From NCBI GenBank assembly GCA_039822785.1, contig JBCBMO010000001.1, positions 186,001 to 250,000 of the forward strand: a stretch of 64,000 nt of DNA, read 5' to 3'. Below, piece by piece: positions 34,589-43,259 of the stretch. The notes beneath the pieces were generated by a model that saw only the letters and a list, made by a program, of their open reading frames with translations, did no database searches and was not told the origin of the DNA. The translations under genes were made by a program, and so were the position numbers. Source of the stretch: Thermohalobaculum sp039822785 (GTDB lineage Bacteria > Pseudomonadota > Alphaproteobacteria > Rhodobacterales > Rhodobacteraceae). How positions within the stretch are numbered: position 1 is the first letter of the stretch; the number at the start of each line of letters is the position of its first letter.

Positions 34589-36439
34589 ATGCAGCCCAAG
34601 CACGGTGTCGCAGAAATGCGGGCGGCGATGGCGCGGTGCCGCAGTCATTTCGTGTCGGTCGGTGTCTTTAGCTTCTTCGTCAACCTGCTGATGCTTACCG
34701 GCCCGATCTTCATGTTGCAGACCTATGATCGGGTCCTCACCAGCCGGTCGGTCGAGACGCTGGTGGCCCTTATCCTGTTGGTCACCTTCCTCTTTGGCAT
34801 GATGGGCATCCTGGACTGGCTGCGCGGGCGGATGCTGGCGCGCGCCGGGGCGCGGTTTCAGGAACTGCTGGAGAGCCGGGTTTTCACGGCGGTCATGCGA
34901 ACCGCGGTGGCGCCGGGGATCAGGGCGCGGCCGAACGCGGCGTCGCGCAATCTGGATTCGATCCGCACGCTGCTGTCGTCGCCGGCGCCCTTCGCCGTCT
35001 TCGACATCCCCTGGACCCCTTTCTTCCTGGCCGTGATCTTCCTCTTCCACCCCTTGTTGGGGTGGCTCTCGGTGGCGGGCGGCCTGCTGCTGGTGACCCT
35101 GACGATGGTGAATCAGTGGCGCTCGAAGAAGCTGACGGCGGAGGCTGCAGGGTCCGGCAACGAGGCCGACAACCTGGGCGAGGCCATGCGCCAGAACGCC
35201 GAGGCGGTGCAGGGCCTGGGGATGCGCGAGGCGGCGATGATGCGCTGGCGCAAGCTGCGCCACAGCTCGCTCGAGAGCAATATCGGCGCCTCCGACCGCA
35301 CGGGCAGCTACACGGCGGCCTCCAAGTCGCTGCGCTTCTACCTGCAGTCGATGATGCTGGCCCTCGGCGCCTATCTCGTGCTCCAGCAGCAGCTCTCGCC
35401 CGGTATGATGATCGCGGCGTCGATCCTGCTGGGCCGCGCGCTTGCTCCGATCGAACAGGCCATCGGGCAGTGGTCGCTCGTGCAGCGTGCCTTCAGCGGC
35501 TGGCGCGATCTGGCGCAGTTCCTGGCGCAGGTGCCGAACGAGCCACGCAAGACGCAGTTGCCGGCGCCGAAGGGCACGCTGGAGGTGATGAAGATCGCCG
35601 TCCGGGCGCCGGGGGATCAGGCCATCGCCCTGCGCGACGTGGCCTTCGCCGCCAAACCCGGGACGGCGGTCGGTGTCATCGGCCCCTCCGGCGCGGGAAA
35701 ATCGACGCTGGCCAAGGTCTTGACCGGGATCTGGCCGCCGGTCGCCGGGCGGATCAAGCTGGACGGCGCGCCCATCGACCAGTGGCCAGAGGCGGAGCTT
35801 GGCCAGCATTTCGGCTATCTGCCCCAGGACGGCGGCCTTTTCGCCGGCACGGTGGCCCAGAACATCGCCCGCCTCGCCGAGCAGCCCAATGACGCCGAGG
35901 TCGTGCGCGCCGCACAGCGCGCCGGGGCGCACGAGATGCTGCTGAACCTGCCTCAGGGCTACGACACCGAGATCGGGGCAGGGGGCGCGCGCCTCTCCGG
36001 TGGCCAACGCCAGCGGGTGGCGCTGGCCCGTGCGCTTTACGGCGATCCGCCGGTGCTGGTGCTGGACGAGCCCAACGCCAATCTGGATGCCCCGGGCGAA
36101 CAGGCGGTCATCGACGCGATCCGCGATGCCAAGGCCCGCGGCCGGACCGTCGTCGTGATCGCCCACCGACCCAGCGCGATCGCGGCCTGCGACTACCTGC
36201 TCATGCTCGACAAGGGCGTGCAGGTCGACTTCGGCCCGCGGGACGAGGTGTTGAAGAAGCGCACCCGGAACTACCCGCAACTTGTCGGCGGCCGCCAAAG
36301 CGAGGACGGCAAGGCGCCGACCGAAGCCGCGGCGGAGGCCCCGAAGAACGTGGGCCCCGCCGTGCCGCGGTCGGAGGGGCCGCCGATGACCCTGCAAGAC
36401 GGGATGCGTGTAAGAGAGCCCGGCGAGGGCGCGAGCTAA
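34589..36439 (+). CDS. Type I secretion ABC transporter (permease/ATPase)
   Basis: A 616-residue inner-membrane half-transporter of the PrtD type. The N-terminal membrane domain (about 20-310) has six hydrophobic segments (FSFFVNLLMLTGPIFMLQ, YDRVLTSRSVETL). The ATPase domain has Walker A GPSGAGKST near 365, signature LSGGQRQRVALARAL near 469, Walker B VLVLDEP and the H-loop IAHR. There is no N-terminal C39 peptidase, so the substrate is not a double-glycine peptide. The C-terminal tail of about 60 residues is disordered. ATG 34589 follows AAGGAG. It is placed after the giant protein and 30 bases before the HlyD gene. A weak promoter candidate (TTGGCG, 17 bases, TAGACA) lies at 34505-34533. 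Confidence 0.92.
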   Translation: MQPKHGVAEMRAAMARCRSHFVSVGVFSFFVNLLMLTGPIFMLQTYDRVLTSRSVETLVALILLVTFLFGMMGILDWLRGRMLARAGARFQELLESRVFTAVMRTAVAPGIRARPNAASRNLDSIRTLLSSPAPFAVFDIPWTPFFLAVIFLFHPLLGWLSVAGGLLLVTLTMVNQWRSKKLTAEAAGSGNEADNLGEAMRQNAEAVQGLGMREAAMMRWRKLRHSSLESNIGASDRTGSYTAASKSLRFYLQSMMLALGAYLVLQQQLSPGMMIAASILLGRALAPIEQAIGQWSLVQRAFSGWRDLAQFLAQVPNEPRKTQLPAPKGTLEVMKIAVRAPGDQAIALRDVAFAAKPGTAVGVIGPSGAGKSTLAKVLTGIWPPVAGRIKLDGAPIDQWPEAELGQHFGYLPQDGGLFAGTVAQNIARLAEQPNDAEVVRAAQRAGAHEMLLNLPQGYDTEIGAGGARLSGGQRQRVALARALYGDPPVLVLDEPNANLDAPGEQAVIDAIRDAKARGRTVVVIAHRPSAIAACDYLLMLDKGVQVDFGPRDEVLKKRTRNYPQLVGGRQSEDGKAPTEAAAEAPKNVGPAVPRSEGPPMTLQDGMRVREPGEGAS

Positions 36440-36469
36440 GCTGAAGGCCGATCCGAGAGGAGCGAGACC

Positions 36470-37792
36470 ATGACCGGTGAAGACGACGATCAAGAGCCGC
36501 GCGACGGCTGGTCGGGCCAGGGCTACGGCGCCATTGGCCTCGTTTGCGTGCTGATCCTGGCTGGCGGCTTCGGCGGCTGGGCGGCAACCGCCACGCTTGC
36601 CGGCGCCGTCGTGAGCCAGGGGCAGCTGCGCGTCGAGAGCCAGCGTCAGGTCGTCCAACACCCCGAGGGCGGCGTCGTGGGCGAGATCCATGTGCGCGAG
36701 GGCGATGTCGTCGATGCGGGCTCGGTGGTGATCGAGCTCGACGGGACTCGCCTGCGTTCGGAGCTTGCGGCGCTGGAGGGGCAGCTCTTCGAGATCATGG
36801 CCCGGCGCGGCCGGCTTCAGGCCGAGCAGGCCGAACAGGACGTGATCCTCTTCGACGCCGAAGTGCTACAGGTCGCCCTGGAGCGCCAGGCGGTTCAGGC
36901 CCTGGTCGACGGCCAGCGTTCGCTGTTCGAAGCGCGCCGCCGGTCCACCGCCCAGGAGCGTGAGGTCTATCTTGAGCGCAAGCGCCAGGTCGAGCAGCAG
37001 ATCATCGGTGTCGACGCCGAGCTTGCCTCGCTGGTGCGCCAGAAGGAGCTGGCGGAGGAGGAGCTGGGCGATGTCCGCAGCCTCGCCGACAAGGGCCTTG
37101 CCCGGATGGATCGCGTCATGGCGCTGGAGCGGGAGGCCGCGCGCCTCCTGGGCCAGGAAGGCCAGCGCATCGCCCGCAAGGCCGAACTCGGTGGCCAGAT
37201 GGCCGAGATCGACGACCAGCTCCTCAGCCTCGATGCCGAACGGCGGGAGGAAGCGATCACCGAGCTGCGCGAACTCGGCTTCCGTGAGCTCGAACTGAAG
37301 GAACGGCGCATTCAGCTCTTGGATCAGCTCAGCCGCCTGGCGATCCGCGCGCCACGCTCGGGCATCATCTACGACATGCAGGTGCACGCGCTGAAGTCGG
37401 TGATCCGCCCAGCCGACCCGATCCTTTATGTCGTGCCGAACGACAGCGGGCTGGTGGTCGAGGCACGGGTCGAACCCCAGCATATCGACCAGGTCTATGT
37501 GGGCCAGGAGGCCGTGCTGCGCCTCTCCGCCTTCAACGCCCGCACCACGCCGGAGGTCTTCGGCAACGTCCTCAATGTCTCGGCCGATGCCTTCACCGAG
37601 CAATCGACGGGCCGGTCCTTCTACAAGGTCGATGTGACCATCCAGCCGGACGAATTCGCCAAGCTCAACGGGTTGGAGCTGGTGGCGGGCATGCCGGCGG
37701 AGGTGTTCATGCAGACCGGCGATCGCACCCCGATCGAGTATCTGGTCCAGCCGATGACCGACTACATCAACCGCGCCTGGCGGGAGGACTGA
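36470..37792 (+). CDS. HlyD-family membrane fusion protein, type I secretion adaptor
   Basis: A 440-residue periplasmic adaptor anchored by one N-terminal helix (about 22-43, GAIGLVCVLILAGGFGGWAA). It has a lipoyl-like half (RQVVQHPEGGVVGEIHVREGDVV), a long coiled-coil hairpin (about 85-285, many Glu/Arg/Gln/Leu) and the second lipoyl half (RAPRSGIIYDMQVHALKSVI). A beta-barrel and C-terminal domain ends with GMPAEVFMQTGDRTPIEYLVQPM, typical of PrtE/HlyD. RBS AGAGGAGCGAG. It acts with the upstream ABC protein. No TolC-type outer-membrane channel is encoded in the window. Confidence 0.92.
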   Translation: MTGEDDDQEPRDGWSGQGYGAIGLVCVLILAGGFGGWAATATLAGAVVSQGQLRVESQRQVVQHPEGGVVGEIHVREGDVVDAGSVVIELDGTRLRSELAALEGQLFEIMARRGRLQAEQAEQDVILFDAEVLQVALERQAVQALVDGQRSLFEARRRSTAQEREVYLERKRQVEQQIIGVDAELASLVRQKELAEEELGDVRSLADKGLARMDRVMALEREAARLLGQEGQRIARKAELGGQMAEIDDQLLSLDAERREEAITELRELGFRELELKERRIQLLDQLSRLAIRAPRSGIIYDMQVHALKSVIRPADPILYVVPNDSGLVVEARVEPQHIDQVYVGQEAVLRLSAFNARTTPEVFGNVLNVSADAFTEQSTGRSFYKVDVTIQPDEFAKLNGLELVAGMPAEVFMQTGDRTPIEYLVQPMTDYINRAWRED

Positions 37793-37819
37793 GCCCCCCA
37801 GGCCCGGTGAGGAGCCCGA

Positions 37820-38746
37820 CTAGGAGCGGCGCGTCACCACGAAGCGCGCTGCCTCGACAAGCAGCGCCGCGCGGTCGCCGAAGGGGGTGAGCTCCGCCGC
37901 GGCGGTGTCGACGAGGGCGGCGGCCCGGGCCTTCGCCCCCTCCATCCCCAGCACATCGATGAAGGTCGCCTTGCCAGCGTCCTCATCCTTGCCGACGCGT
38001 TTGCCGACCTCTTCCTCGGTGCCGGTGACGTCCAACAGATCATCGGCGATCTGAAACGCTTCGCCCAGCGCCCGGGCATAGGCGCGTACATGCGAGACCT
38101 GGCCGGGCAGGGCGCCGCCGATCAGCGCGCCAAGCTCGGCCGAGACCTCGAGCAGCGCGCCGGTCTTCATCGCCTGCAGCCGCTTGACCGCCGCCGCATC
38201 CAGCCGCGTGCCCTGATCCGCCGCCAGATCCAGGGCCTGACCGCCCACCATGCCCGCGACGCCGGAGGCCTGGGCGAGCCGCAGGCAGAGCGTCGCCCGC
38301 AGCCCGCCATCGGCATGCGTCGCGGGATCGGCCAGGATTTCGAAGGCGATGGTCTGCAGCGCATCGCCCGCCAACACCGCCGTCGCCTCGTCCCAGCGCT
38401 TGTGAACGGTGGGCTTGCCGCGGCGCAGATCGTCATCGTCCATGCAGGGCATGTCGTCGTGGACCAGCGAATAGGCGTGCAGACACTCCAGCGCCGCCCC
38501 GACGCGCAGGGCGCCCTGTTGCCCATCGCTGAAAACCGCCGCCGTCTCGACCGCCAAAAAGGCCCGCAGCCGCTTGCCGCCGCCCATGACGGCATAGCGC
38601 ATGGCGTCGATCAGCGCGTCCTCGCCCGGCCGGTCGCCCGCGGCCCGGGGCAGGCAGGCGTCGAGGGTCTGCTCCACCGCATCGGCCGTCTCTGCGAGGG
38701 CCGCGGCAAAGCTCGGACGGGTGGTGGTCGTCTCCGGATGGGTCAT
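37820..38746 (-). CDS. ispA: Farnesyl diphosphate synthase (polyprenyl synthetase)
   Basis: It condenses IPP with DMAPP/GPP to give farnesyl diphosphate, the precursor for squalene made by the neighbouring hpn genes. The 308 residues contain the first Asp-rich motif in LVHDDMPCMDDDDLRRG, the second as FQIADDLLDV, and lysine/arginine diphosphate-binding sites (GGGKRLRA, TVHKRWDEA). It converges with the HlyD gene and is isolated from mlaA by a terminator. Confidence 0.93.
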   Translation of the reverse strand: MTHPETTTTRPSFAAALAETADAVEQTLDACLPRAAGDRPGEDALIDAMRYAVMGGGKRLRAFLAVETAAVFSDGQQGALRVGAALECLHAYSLVHDDMPCMDDDDLRRGKPTVHKRWDEATAVLAGDALQTIAFEILADPATHADGGLRATLCLRLAQASGVAGMVGGQALDLAADQGTRLDAAAVKRLQAMKTGALLEVSAELGALIGGALPGQVSHVRAYARALGEAFQIADDLLDVTGTEEEVGKRVGKDEDAGKATFIDVLGMEGAKARAAALVDTAAAELTPFGDRAALLVEAARFVVTRRS

Positions 38747-38814
38747 GGGCCCTGTCGTCTTTTCTTCGTGCTCGCGGCCAGAGCCTAGTCATCGCGCCGA
38801 GGTGAGGGAAGAAA

Positions 38815-38844
38815 CGACAAAGGCCCGGCGCGTTGCCGGGCCTT
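38815..38844 (-). terminator. Intrinsic terminator of mlaA
   Basis: The perfect 10-bp stem AAGGCCCGGC/GCCGGGCCTT has a 5-base loop at 38820-38844. On the minus strand it continues as TTTGTCGTTT-like U-rich sequence, so it should end mlaA transcription before ispA. Confidence 0.75.
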
Positions 38845-38903
38845 GACCTGTTGCAGCTTGATGCCGCTCGGCTGACGCCATCGACAACCGCGGCGCGAGC
38901 CGA

Positions 38904-39656
38904 TTACTCCTCGTCGAAGATATCCGGCAGCGCTTCGTCGGTGCCGCCCGTGATCTGCGCCTCGCGCCGCTGCAGATAGAAGGAGCGCAGGGTGACGTAG
39001 CTGTCCGGGGCCTCGTAGAGGATCTCGTCGATCAGATCGGCATTGGCATTGCGCGTATCCACCCGATCCACGGCCGTGAGCGAGGGGCCGACGACGTTCG
39101 AGATCTGGGCGCTGTTCGCAAAAGTGAGGTAAGTCGTTGGCCGGAAGGCGGTATCGACCACGAAGCCCGCCAAATCGCGCGGGTTCGAGGGGCCAAGCAG
39201 CGGCAGCATCAAGAAAGGACCGCCGCCGACGCCGTACTTCCCGAGCGTGATGCCGAAGTCAGTCTCCTCGCGCGGCAGGCCCAACTCGGTCGCCGGGTCC
39301 AGCAGGCCGCCGGCGCCCATCACCGTGTTGACCGTGAAGCGCCCCAGAACCCGCCCGGCCATGCGCATTTCGCCCTGCAGCAGGTAGTTCACGAAGTCCA
39401 CCGGCAGGTCCAGATGGTTCAGACCGTTGCCGAGGACGAGTTGGATCGGCCCATAGGCCACCACATCGTAGGCCTTCGCCGCGGGACGCAGGACGTTCTT
39501 GTCCAAGGCCACGTTGAAGGCATGGATGTTGCGGTTGGTCCCCTCATAGGGATCCTGCGCGGCGAACCCTTCGCCTTCCGGTGCTGAAGCGCAGGCTGCC
39601 AGCCCGCTGATCATGCACACCGCCACCAGGCGACGCAGCCATGTACCGAGGATCAT
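38904..39656 (-). CDS. mlaA: MlaA (VacJ) outer-membrane lipoprotein
   Basis: It removes phospholipid from the outer leaflet and maintains lipid asymmetry. The 250 residues start with a lipoprotein signal, MILGTWLRRLVAVCMISGLAAC, with the lipid-modified Cys at 22. Next comes DPYEGTNRNIHAFNVALDKNV, then GRFTVNTVMGAGGLLDPA and DFGITLGKYGVGGGPFLMLPLLGPS, all hallmark MlaA segments. It is divergent from hpnN, whose operon carries the MlaC-like HpnM, suggesting a shared lipid-trafficking role. Confidence 0.94.
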   Translation of the reverse strand: MILGTWLRRLVAVCMISGLAACASAPEGEGFAAQDPYEGTNRNIHAFNVALDKNVLRPAAKAYDVVAYGPIQLVLGNGLNHLDLPVDFVNYLLQGEMRMAGRVLGRFTVNTVMGAGGLLDPATELGLPREETDFGITLGKYGVGGGPFLMLPLLGPSNPRDLAGFVVDTAFRPTTYLTFANSAQISNVVGPSLTAVDRVDTRNANADLIDEILYEAPDSYVTLRSFYLQRREAQITGGTDEALPDIFDEE

Positions 39657-39826
39657 GTATTAGCTCCGCTTCGTAAGATCCTGCACTAGCAAGGAATATC
39701 GGGTGGTGTCCGAAACGGATTGGCGTCCGTCGAACTGGAAGGTAGCGTGCGGTTCAGCCGACAACAAGCTTAGGTCTCCGCCTTTCTACCTCGGCCGCCC
39801 CACTGCTGGCCCGAAAAGCACTGTTG

Positions 39827-42415
39827 ATGAAAAACATGTCAGAAATCAGCTCAATGGACGCTAAAGCTCACCTGCTGGATCGGGCAACAATCGTGCTCGT
39901 CCGCGGTGCCTTTGCCCGGCCCTGGCCGGTTCTGATCGTGATCCTGGCGCTTATGCTGGCCTCGATCGGGGCGGCGACCTTCCTGAGGATCGACACGGAC
40001 AGCAGCCGCATGCTGAACCCGAGCCTGCCGTTCCAAGAGCGCGCGCAGGCGATCAACGCGGCCTTTCCCGCGGTCAAGAACACCATTCTTGTCGTGGTCC
40101 GCGGCACCCATGCCGACGCGGTGGAGGCGGCGGTCGCGCGGCTGAGCGCGGGGATCGCGGCGCGCGGGGCGGCGGTGGACAGCGTCTTTGCCCCCTCGGC
40201 CGATCCCTTCCTGCTGGCGCACGGGCTGCTCTACGACGACGTGGAGACTTTGCGCGACCGGCTGGGGCGGCTCTCCAACGCCTCGACCCTGCTTGCCGAG
40301 CTTCGGGCCGATCAGACCGTCGAGGGGTTTCTCGCCGCGCTCGACCGGGCGATGACCCTGGCGGAGGCGGGCGGCTCGGACCCCGCCGATCTCGCCCCCC
40401 TGATGGCGGAGGCGGCGACGACCTTTCAGGCCTTCGCCGCGGGCGAGGCGCGCCCGCTGGACTGGTCGGGACTGCTCGACACCGGATCGGCACGGGTGCA
40501 GCGGGTCATCACCGTGAAGCCCGTCCTCGATTTCACCCGTCTCAACGCCGCCAAACCCGCGCTCGCCGCGGTTGGCGAAGAGATCGCGGCGCTCGACCCC
40601 GATCTTGCCGCCCTGGTCGAGATCGGCGTCACCGGTGACCCTGCCTTGCGGGCGGAGGAGGTGCAGAGCGTGACCGCGACCCTGCCGCTGTCGCTCGGCG
40701 CCTCCCTCGTGCTGGTGGCGGCAATCCTGGCGGCGACAGTGGGGCGCGCGTCGCGCGTGGGCCTCGCGCTCTCCTGCGTGCTCGTCACGCTGGTGCTGAC
40801 GACGGGTGCGGCGGCGGTGCTGGTCGGGGCGCTGAACCTGATCTCGATCGCCTTCGTGGTGCTGATGGTGGGCCTGGGGATCGATTTCGCGATCCACCTG
40901 ATGACCCATCTCGATGAGGACGCGGGCCGTGGCCTCGACGCCGATCAGGCCCTTCAGGCCACCGCGGGCAGCATCGGGGGCGCCCTGGCGCTTTCGGCGG
41001 TGACGACCTCCCTGGCCTTTATGGCCTTTACCACCACGGATTTCGTCGGCATGGCGCAGCTGGGGGTGATCGGCGGGGCAGGGGTGCTGATCGCGCTGTT
41101 GGTGACGCTGACGCTGATCCCCGCGGCGCTGCGGCTTCGCCCGACGCTGTTGCGCGGTCATGGCCCGCTGCGCGTGCCGCGCCTGGGCTACGCCCGCGTC
41201 GGTGCCGCGCTAGCACTGGCGCTGACGGCAGCCTCGCTCGCCACCGCACCCCAAGCGCGGTTCGACGCCGATCCGATGTCGCTGCGCGCAGCGGCGGCCC
41301 CCTCGGTCACCGTTTACGACTGGCTGTTCGATGAGGGGTCCACGGCGCCGCTCCGCCTCAGCCTCCTGACGGAGACGGCGGAGGAAGCGGCCGCAGCGGC
41401 CGCCACGGCGCGCACCCTGGCGCCCGTCGACCAGGCGGTCTGGCTGGGCGATCTGGTGCCCGAGGATCAGTTCGAAAAGCTCGACGAGATCGACCTCGCC
41501 TTCCCGTCGATCGAGTTCGCGCTCATCGGCACGCCGACCGGGTTGGTCGAGGCCGATCTCGATGCTCTACCGTCCCGCCTCACCGACTGGCCCGGGCCGG
41601 AGGGGGCGCGTCTGGCAAAGGCCCTTGGCGGCTGGCGGGCAGCCCCCGGCGCCCTTTCCGGGGCGGAGGCGGATGCCGCGCTCTTCCTCTTCTTCCCTCA
41701 GCTTCTGGAGCGCATCGGCCTGATCCTCGAGGCCGGCGAGGTCACCGTCCAGGACTTGCCCGAGGGTATGACCGAGCGCTTTCGCGCGGAGGATGGGCGC
41801 CTGCGCGTGGATATCGCGCCCGTCGCCGACCTTCGCGATCCCGACAGCCGGGTGGCCTTCGTGGACGCGGTCGCCGCTGCTCTGCCCGCCGCAGGCGGGC
41901 CGCCTGCACAGATCGCCGGGGCCGCGGATGCTGTCGCCGCTGCGATGGCCCAGGCGGCCGGGCTGGCGCTGGCGGCGACGGCGGTGCTCGCCTGGCTCGT
42001 CCTGCGCTCCGGGCGGCTGCTGGCGGCGATCCTGGTGCCCCTCATCCTGGCGGCGATCGTGACGCTCGGGGCCAGCGCCTTCTTCGATATCCCGTTCAAT
42101 TACGCCAATGTGATCATCCTGCCGCTGATGATCGGGATCGGTGTCGATACCGGCGTACACTTGGCCGTGCGCGCCGCGCGCAGCGGGGAGAGCGTGTTTT
42201 CTACCTCAACTCCGCGCGCCGCGCTCGGCTCTGCCATGACCACCATCGGCGCCTTCGGGACCCTCGCGCTCTCCGATCATCAGGGCACGGCGAGCATGGG
42301 GGTCATGCTGGTCATTGCCTTGGTCGCGAGCCTGGTGATGATCTTTGCCCTGACGCCCATGATCGCAGGGCGCCCTGCCGCATTCGCCGACGGAAGCCCC
42401 GCGATAGGCGATTGA
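39827..42415 (+). CDS. hpnN: Hopanoid-associated RND transporter HpnN
   Basis: An 862-residue MmpL/RND-type inner-membrane protein. It has two repeats of one TM helix plus a large periplasmic loop plus five TM helices. The pattern includes VLMVGLGIDFAIHLMTHLDED and later LPLMIGIGVDTGVHLAVRAARS. HpnN moves hopanoids to the outer membrane in Rhodopseudomonas (family knowledge). ATG 39827 is used. TTG 39824 and ATGs at 39836 and 39854 are alternatives, and the RBS is weak. It is cotranscribed with hpnM, 31 bases downstream. Confidence 0.9.
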   Translation: MKNMSEISSMDAKAHLLDRATIVLVRGAFARPWPVLIVILALMLASIGAATFLRIDTDSSRMLNPSLPFQERAQAINAAFPAVKNTILVVVRGTHADAVEAAVARLSAGIAARGAAVDSVFAPSADPFLLAHGLLYDDVETLRDRLGRLSNASTLLAELRADQTVEGFLAALDRAMTLAEAGGSDPADLAPLMAEAATTFQAFAAGEARPLDWSGLLDTGSARVQRVITVKPVLDFTRLNAAKPALAAVGEEIAALDPDLAALVEIGVTGDPALRAEEVQSVTATLPLSLGASLVLVAAILAATVGRASRVGLALSCVLVTLVLTTGAAAVLVGALNLISIAFVVLMVGLGIDFAIHLMTHLDEDAGRGLDADQALQATAGSIGGALALSAVTTSLAFMAFTTTDFVGMAQLGVIGGAGVLIALLVTLTLIPAALRLRPTLLRGHGPLRVPRLGYARVGAALALALTAASLATAPQARFDADPMSLRAAAAPSVTVYDWLFDEGSTAPLRLSLLTETAEEAAAAAATARTLAPVDQAVWLGDLVPEDQFEKLDEIDLAFPSIEFALIGTPTGLVEADLDALPSRLTDWPGPEGARLAKALGGWRAAPGALSGAEADAALFLFFPQLLERIGLILEAGEVTVQDLPEGMTERFRAEDGRLRVDIAPVADLRDPDSRVAFVDAVAAALPAAGGPPAQIAGAADAVAAAMAQAAGLALAATAVLAWLVLRSGRLLAAILVPLILAAIVTLGASAFFDIPFNYANVIILPLMIGIGVDTGVHLAVRAARSGESVFSTSTPRAALGSAMTTIGAFGTLALSDHQGTASMGVMLVIALVASLVMIFALTPMIAGRPAAFADGSPAIGD

Positions 42416-42446
42416 ACGCAGTCACAAGACCAGTCCGGAGACCCTT

Positions 42447-43061
42447 ATGCGCCCTGTTGCCTTGCTTCTCGCGGCTCTCGCCCTCACGGCCATTGCATCG
42501 GGCCCCCGCGCCATCGCGGCGGAGGAGGAAGCGGCCGTGGCCACCGCAACGACCCTGGTCGACGAGGCCTATGACGCGCTCAGCAGCAGCGCGCAGCCGG
42601 AGGAGGAGCGCATGGCCGCGCTGCAGGGCGCCATCGACGCCGCGTTTGCGTTCGACATCTGGCGGCGCTTCCTGCTCGATCCGCTGGAGGACGACTTGTC
42701 CGAGGAGGAGCGCACCACCGCCGAGGGGCTGCTGCCCGGCTATCTCGCCAACCTCTACCGCACCAACTTCGAGCGCGGGCTCGAGAGTGCCCCGGCCATC
42801 GGCGGCACCCGGGCCGCCCGCCGCGATCTGCTGGTCGAGGTCGACTTTCCCCGAGCGAACGGGGCCACGCTGCCGACCGAATGGCGGATCCGCGATTTTG
42901 ACGAGCGCGGCCACCTGGTGATCGACATCATGGTGGGCGGTGCCAGTTTTCTGCGCCTCAAACGCGACGAGTTCGCCGCGATCGTGCAGCAGGGCGGCGG
43001 CGACGGCCTCATTGCACATCTGCGTGAGAACAACGTGGCCGCCGCCAGCCCCGCCGACTAA
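42447..43061 (+). CDS. hpnM: HpnM, MlaC/Ttg2D-like periplasmic lipid-binding protein
   Basis: This 204-residue protein has a signal peptide (MRPVALLLAALALTAIASGP, cleavage near IAA-EEE) and an MlaC-type domain (AFAFDIWRRFLL, YRTNFERGLE, WRIRDFDERGHLVIDIMVGGASFLRLKRDEF). The Phe/Asp-rich IDIMVxGxSxxxxxRxEF stretch is the MlaC/Ttg2D signature, and its pairing with hpnN supports HpnM. It probably ferries lipid across the periplasm. Confidence 0.88.
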   Translation: MRPVALLLAALALTAIASGPRAIAAEEEAAVATATTLVDEAYDALSSSAQPEEERMAALQGAIDAAFAFDIWRRFLLDPLEDDLSEEERTTAEGLLPGYLANLYRTNFERGLESAPAIGGTRAARRDLLVEVDFPRANGATLPTEWRIRDFDERGHLVIDIMVGGASFLRLKRDEFAAIVQQGGGDGLIAHLRENNVAAASPAD

Positions 43062-43259
43062 GGCCGCCGATGGCTGCCGCTATCGCGCTGCAGCATCGTC
43101 GCCACACCTCCGCCGGGGCTCACCTCACGATGGCGCACACGCTTGCGCCAGGCCTAGGCGCGCCCCAGGCTGCGACATAATTGCGTTACACTGCGCGGTA
43201 CCGGGAGAGGGGTGTCGCCGCATGACCGCCGACGTGACGACCGATTAGGAGGGCCATTC

